A DNA stretch of 64,000 bases from assembly GCA_934320895.1 (NCBI GenBank), contig CAKRFY010000002.1:117118-181117 (forward strand), read 5' to 3'. This DNA comes from an uncultured Lachnospiraceae bacterium. Its GTDB lineage: Bacteria; Bacillota; Clostridia; Lachnospirales; Lachnospiraceae. Below the pieces are notes generated by a model. That model searched no databases and was not told the DNA's origin. It was given only the letters and a program-made list of their open reading frames with translations. Both the position numbers and the translations under genes were made by a program. Every line of letters begins with the position of its first letter. Position 1 is the first letter of the stretch. Shown here piece after piece: positions 61,154 through 64,000 of the stretch.

Positions 61154-61822
61154 TTAACGGAGTCTGCTGCACTCATAATGTTCATGTGTTTGGAGACAAT
61201 TTAAAATTGTATCAAAATGTTGTTCAGTACTGCCGTCAGGAAGAACAAGGTCGAGAGTAACCGCTATGTTGTTGAGCATTGTGTCGTTAAGATACTTCCT
61301 GAGACTTAGAAAAATCTTACATTTATCATGATAATTTTCTGCATCAAGAAAAATCATAAAACCTTTTGTGGCAAGCTGGTCATTTGAAATTTTACCTGCA
61401 AGTTTTCTTTCGGCCTGACCGGATAAAAGAGCATCAGTAATCTCTTCATCTGACACGCAAATAGTTTCGTTATATAATTTTGTATCTGGCATAGCTTCGG
61501 TTTCTAAAGAATTTTCTGATGATAAAGTATCTGTGGGACATTGTGTATAAGCTGTTTCGCTGTTGCTATATACGGATGTTTGATTATCGAATGTTATTTT
61601 TTCAAATCTGTATTCCTGTACTGCATCAGGATATTTTTCTTTGTCAAGCTTTTCAACAAACATTGAAAGAGGTCTCACCCAAATCCTAAAGGGTGGGTAC
61701 ATTGCCTGATATACAACCATAGGCATATTGTCCTCACTATTTGTAGCGAGTGCCCTTATCTGGTATATCTGTCCTTTAAAATGTTTATAAAATTCTCCTT
61801 CATTTACAGTTTTTTGCGTCAT
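61154..61822 (-). CDS. DUF1653-domain protein
   Basis: A 222-residue protein. The first 70 residues form a DUF1653 domain (EFYKHFKGQIYQIRALA, then MVVYQAMYPPFRIWVRPLSMFVEKLD). A low-complexity acidic linker follows and a C-terminal helical segment with GFMIFLDAENYHDKCKIFLSLRKYL. The linked C-terminal part is not recognised. ATG 61822 has GAAAGG upstream. Function of DUF1653 is unknown. Confidence 0.83.
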   Translation of the reverse strand: MTQKTVNEGEFYKHFKGQIYQIRALATNSEDNMPMVVYQAMYPPFRIWVRPLSMFVEKLDKEKYPDAVQEYRFEKITFDNQTSVYSNSETAYTQCPTDTLSSENSLETEAMPDTKLYNETICVSDEEITDALLSGQAERKLAGKISNDQLATKGFMIFLDAENYHDKCKIFLSLRKYLNDTMLNNIAVTLDLVLPDGSTEQHFDTILNCLQTHEHYECSRLR

Positions 61823-62101
61823 AAAAACACGACCTTTCAAAATAATGATACATATAGTCTAACACAAAATATAAGAAGTTGGAAAAGAAAATTGCCGGAT
61901 AAAAACAGATACTTTTTGTGATTTTTTTCAGAAAATGACAGATAATGACGAAAAATGAATTTTATATTATGATAAATATACATAAACATGTATATTGTTT
62001 TGTGAAATAATAACATAGAAATCATGGTTATAAAAAAATATAATGTTATTGTTTCTGCTATGTGTTGTAAATTTCAATGATTTTACCAGTGTAAAAAATG
62101 A
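61823..62101. other. Gene-free region before recA
   Basis: Very AT-rich, between the divergent DUF1653 gene and recA. Apart from the recA promoter and LexA site that follow, I see only short A/T runs and small imperfect repeats (ATACATAAACATGTATAT is palindromic); no gene. Confidence 0.4.
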
Positions 62102-62130
62102 TTGACAATTTAATCGAAAGAATATAATAT
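62102..62130 (+). promoter_or_regulatory. recA: recA promoter
   Basis: TTGACA at 62102-62107, then TATAAT at 62123-62128 (15-bp spacer) or TAATAT at 62125-62130 (17 bp). Confidence 0.75.
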
Positions 62131-62139
62131 AGGTATCAG

Positions 62140-62151
62140 GAACATTTGTTC
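62140..62151 (+). promoter_or_regulatory. LexA (SOS) box of recA
   Basis: GAACATTTGTTC fits the Gram-positive SOS box GAAC-N4-GTTC exactly. It lies just downstream of the -10 and should block transcription until DNA damage. Confidence 0.9.
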
Positions 62152-62170
62152 GTAAAAGGAGGATTTAAAA

Positions 62171-63265
62171 ATGGCAAAACCAAATATTGATGAGAATAAG
62201 TTAAAAGCGTTAGAATCTGCTATTGCACAGATAGAAAGAAATTACGGAAAAGGTGCAGTTATGAAACTAGGTGACAATACGCATCTTAATGTAGAGACGG
62301 TGCCATCAGGTTCACTTTCTCTTGATATTGCTCTTGGAGTCGGCGGTGTTCCGAAGGGAAGGATTGTTGAAGTATATGGACCTGAGTCTGGTGGTAAGAC
62401 TACGGTTGCACTTCATATGGTAGCAGAGGTGCAGAAAAGAGGCGGCATTGCAGGATTTATAGATGCAGAGCATGCACTTGATCCAGTATATGCTAAAAAG
62501 ATCGGTGTAGATATTGACAACTTATATATATCACAGCCGGATACGGGGGAGCAGGCACTTGAGATTGCTGAGACTATGGTGCGTTCCGGAGCTATAGATA
62601 TAGTTATCGTGGATTCAGTTGCAGCACTTGTACCAAAAGCAGAGATAGAGGGTGACATGGGAGACAGTCATGTAGGTCTTCAGGCAAGACTTATGTCACA
62701 GGCACTTAGAAAACTTACAGCTATTATAGGAAAGACAAGCTGTACTGTTATATTTATAAATCAGCTTCGTGAAAAAGTTGGTGTTATGTTTGGAAATCCG
62801 GAAACTACTACAGGTGGACGTGCACTTAAATATTATTCATCTATCCGACTTGAAGTAAGACGCGGTGAGCAGATAAAGAAAGATGGCGAAGCCATCGGAA
62901 ACCGTACGCGCATAAAAGTTGTTAAAAATAAGGTTGCCCCTCCTTTCCGTGAAGCAGAGGTTGATATTATATACGGTGAGGGTATATCAAGAGAGGGAGA
63001 CATACTTGACCTTGCTGCAAAAGAAGATATAGTAAACAAGAGTGGTGCATGGTATGCATATGAAGGAAATAAGATCGGTCAGGGAAGAGAGAATGCAAAG
63101 ACATATCTTAAAGAGCATCCGGATGTTATGGCTGAGATAGAGGAAAAAGTAAGAGAAAAATTCTCAAAGGAAACTAAGACAGAAGATGATGAAAGTGTGT
63201 TTGCTGATGAAGCAGAAAGTGTTACAGCAAAGGCAGATAAGACTGATATTCAGGCAGAAGATTAG
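62171..63265 (+). CDS. recA: RecA recombinase
   Basis: A 364-residue strand-exchange ATPase and SOS co-protease. Walker [14 protein letters not shown] near residue 65, Walker [22 protein letters not shown] near residue 140, loop region [17 protein letters not shown] near residue 215, and an acidic C-terminal tail. AAAAGGAGG precedes ATG 62171. Regulated by the LexA box. Confidence 0.97.
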   Translation: MAKPNIDENKLKALESAIAQIERNYGKGAVMKLGDNTHLNVETVPSGSLSLDIALGVGGVPKGRIVEVYGPESGGKTTVALHMVAEVQKRGGIAGFIDAEHALDPVYAKKIGVDIDNLYISQPDTGEQALEIAETMVRSGAIDIVIVDSVAALVPKAEIEGDMGDSHVGLQARLMSQALRKLTAIIGKTSCTVIFINQLREKVGVMFGNPETTTGGRALKYYSSIRLEVRRGEQIKKDGEAIGNRTRIKVVKNKVAPPFREAEVDIIYGEGISREGDILDLAAKEDIVNKSGAWYAYEGNKIGQGRENAKTYLKEHPDVMAEIEEKVREKFSKETKTEDDESVFADEAESVTAKADKTDIQAED

Positions 63266-63273
63266 GATTTGTC

Positions 63274-63750
63274 ATGGCAGCAGATGAAAAAAAGAATGAT
63301 GAAATATTAAAGGCAAAGAAAAGAGCTATGCTGATACTGCAGCATAATGACAGGACAGAATGGGAACTTACTGATAAACTTTCAAAAGCCGGATTTTCTG
63401 ATGAAGCTGTCAGTGAAGCCATAGAGTATGTAAGAGGTTTCCATTATATTGATGACGAGCGTTATGCTAAAAGATTTGTTGAGATATACCATGAGAGTAG
63501 GAGTATAAAGAGATTAAAGCAGGATCTTTATAAGAGACATGTTGCAGATGAGTATATAGAGCTTGCACTTGAAAATATAGATTATGATGACAGTGTGGCA
63601 CTCAGGCGACAGATTGAAAAACTTGGCATTGATGAAAAGGCTGCATCAGAACTTTCATATGAAGAAAGTCAGAAGATCGTGGCTAAACTTTACCGAAAAG
63701 GATTTTCAATCAGTAGTATAAAAGGTATCTTATCTGAATTAAGGGAATAA
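63274..63750 (+). CDS. recX: RecX, regulator of RecA
   Basis: A 158-residue helical protein of three tandem three-helix repeats (HNDRTEWELTDKLSKAGF, then GFHYIDDERYAKRFVEIYHESRSIKRLKQDL), the standard RecX pattern. It starts 8 bp after recA with AGGA upstream, so it is transcribed with recA under SOS control and limits RecA filaments. Confidence 0.93.
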   Translation: MAADEKKNDEILKAKKRAMLILQHNDRTEWELTDKLSKAGFSDEAVSEAIEYVRGFHYIDDERYAKRFVEIYHESRSIKRLKQDLYKRHVADEYIELALENIDYDDSVALRRQIEKLGIDEKAASELSYEESQKIVAKLYRKGFSISSIKGILSELRE

Positions 63751-63788
63751 ATATAGCAGTTCAGCTATAAAAAAATTAGAAAAAAGTA

Positions 63789-63817
63789 TTGACAAACGCA
63801 TGCTTACTTATTATACT
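63789..63817 (+). promoter_or_regulatory. Promoter of rpsL
   Basis: TTGACA at 63789-63794, a 17-bp spacer and TATACT at 63812-63817. The start codon is about 60 bp downstream. Confidence 0.85.
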
Positions 63818-63878
63818 GAGTGAGTGTGCGTTTTTGCATACATTAACTTTTTGACTATAAACATAGGAGGTGAAATTA

Positions 63879-64000
63879 ATGCCAACATTTAACCAGTTAG
63901 TAAGAAAGGGAAGAAAGGCCTCTACAAAGAAGTCTAATTCTCCTGCACTTCAGTACACTTACAATTCTTTGAACAAGAAAACAGTAGCACAGAGCTCTCC
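63879..64000 (+). CDS. rpsL: Ribosomal protein S12 (5' part, cut by window end)
   Basis: The 40 visible codons read MPTFNQLVRKGRKASTKKSN, then SPALQYTYNSLNKKTVAQSSP, the N-terminus of S12. AGGAGGTGAAATTA precedes ATG 63879. The rest of the gene, and probably the str operon, lie beyond the window. Confidence 0.95.
   Translation, partial: MPTFNQLVRKGRKASTKKSNSPALQYTYNSLNKKTVAQSS

Noticed and set aside
1..64000. CRISPR array, rRNA operon, prophage or complete IS element
   Set aside because: No regularly spaced direct repeats, rRNA sequence, phage structural genes or transposase frame were found in either strand.

Overview
This looks like a chromosomal window from a low-GC, spore-lineage Firmicute, most likely a Lachnospiraceae member (Lachnospira/Eubacterium eligens-like by gene style; the genus is a guess). 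Support: strong Shine-Dalgarno sites, a spoIIA-sigF-spoVA sporulation block, valine T-box, TPP and THF riboswitches, a Gram-positive type LexA box at recA, RNase Y, MutS2, RecU, RelQ and an anaerobic ribonucleotide reductase. Most of the window is housekeeping DNA.

Layout. 1-4.2 kb is AT-rich accessory DNA: small secreted or lipoprotein genes of unknown function, one of them broken by a 159-bp palindromic MITE-like insertion. 4.4-7.6 kb holds larE-larB-larC (nickel-pincer cofactor synthesis, no larA here). 7.6-15.9 kb holds a PilZ protein, a DUF1292 protein, T-box-controlled valS, a FapA-like protein and a zinc-ribbon/TPR membrane protein. 16.0-19.5 kb is spoIIAA-spoIIAB-sigF, a 40-residue membrane protein, then spoVAA-AB-AC. 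19.7-31.3 kb is mixed: DUF975 protein, tRNA-Trp, a B12-binding radical SAM enzyme, a VanW protein, a PurM/HypE-like protein, an Lrp regulator coupled to an aminotransferase, trmL, pfkA with a structured leader, and THF-riboswitch-controlled folT. 31.5-36.2 kb (minus strand) is mutS2 followed by a two-component pair. 36.4-39.7 kb holds a degenerate HtrA-like PDZ protein and a large RelA/SpoT-domain protein. 39.9-46.8 kb contains the t6A genes tsaE, tsaB and tsaD with rimI, rnz and rny. 46.9-53.4 kb holds a RACo-like ATPase, proC, an M23 peptidase, relQ, an RluA-family synthase, recU and an HPt protein. 53.6-57.6 kb (minus) is nrdD, a CmpB-family membrane protein and a Uma2 nuclease. 57.7-61.8 kb is TPP-riboswitch-controlled thiC facing a HAD phosphatase and thiE, then a DUF1653 protein. 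The end holds recA-recX and the start of rpsL.

The features most worth a second look are not in the ordinary genes. (i) A repeated leader (hairpin plus GAAATGAGG ribosome-binding site) sits directly before the start codons of unrelated genes. (ii) A ~105-bp palindromic repeat occurs three times, each time exactly between two convergent genes. (iii) A short GCGGAT...ATCCGC palindrome family recurs. (iv) A pseudo-protease HtrA. (v) A RelA/SpoT-fold protein lacks the usual GYRSxH motif and carries a long unidentified C-terminus. (vi) The pfkA leader combines a short ORF with a 24-bp-arm hairpin. No CRISPR array, rRNA, prophage or complete IS element was seen.
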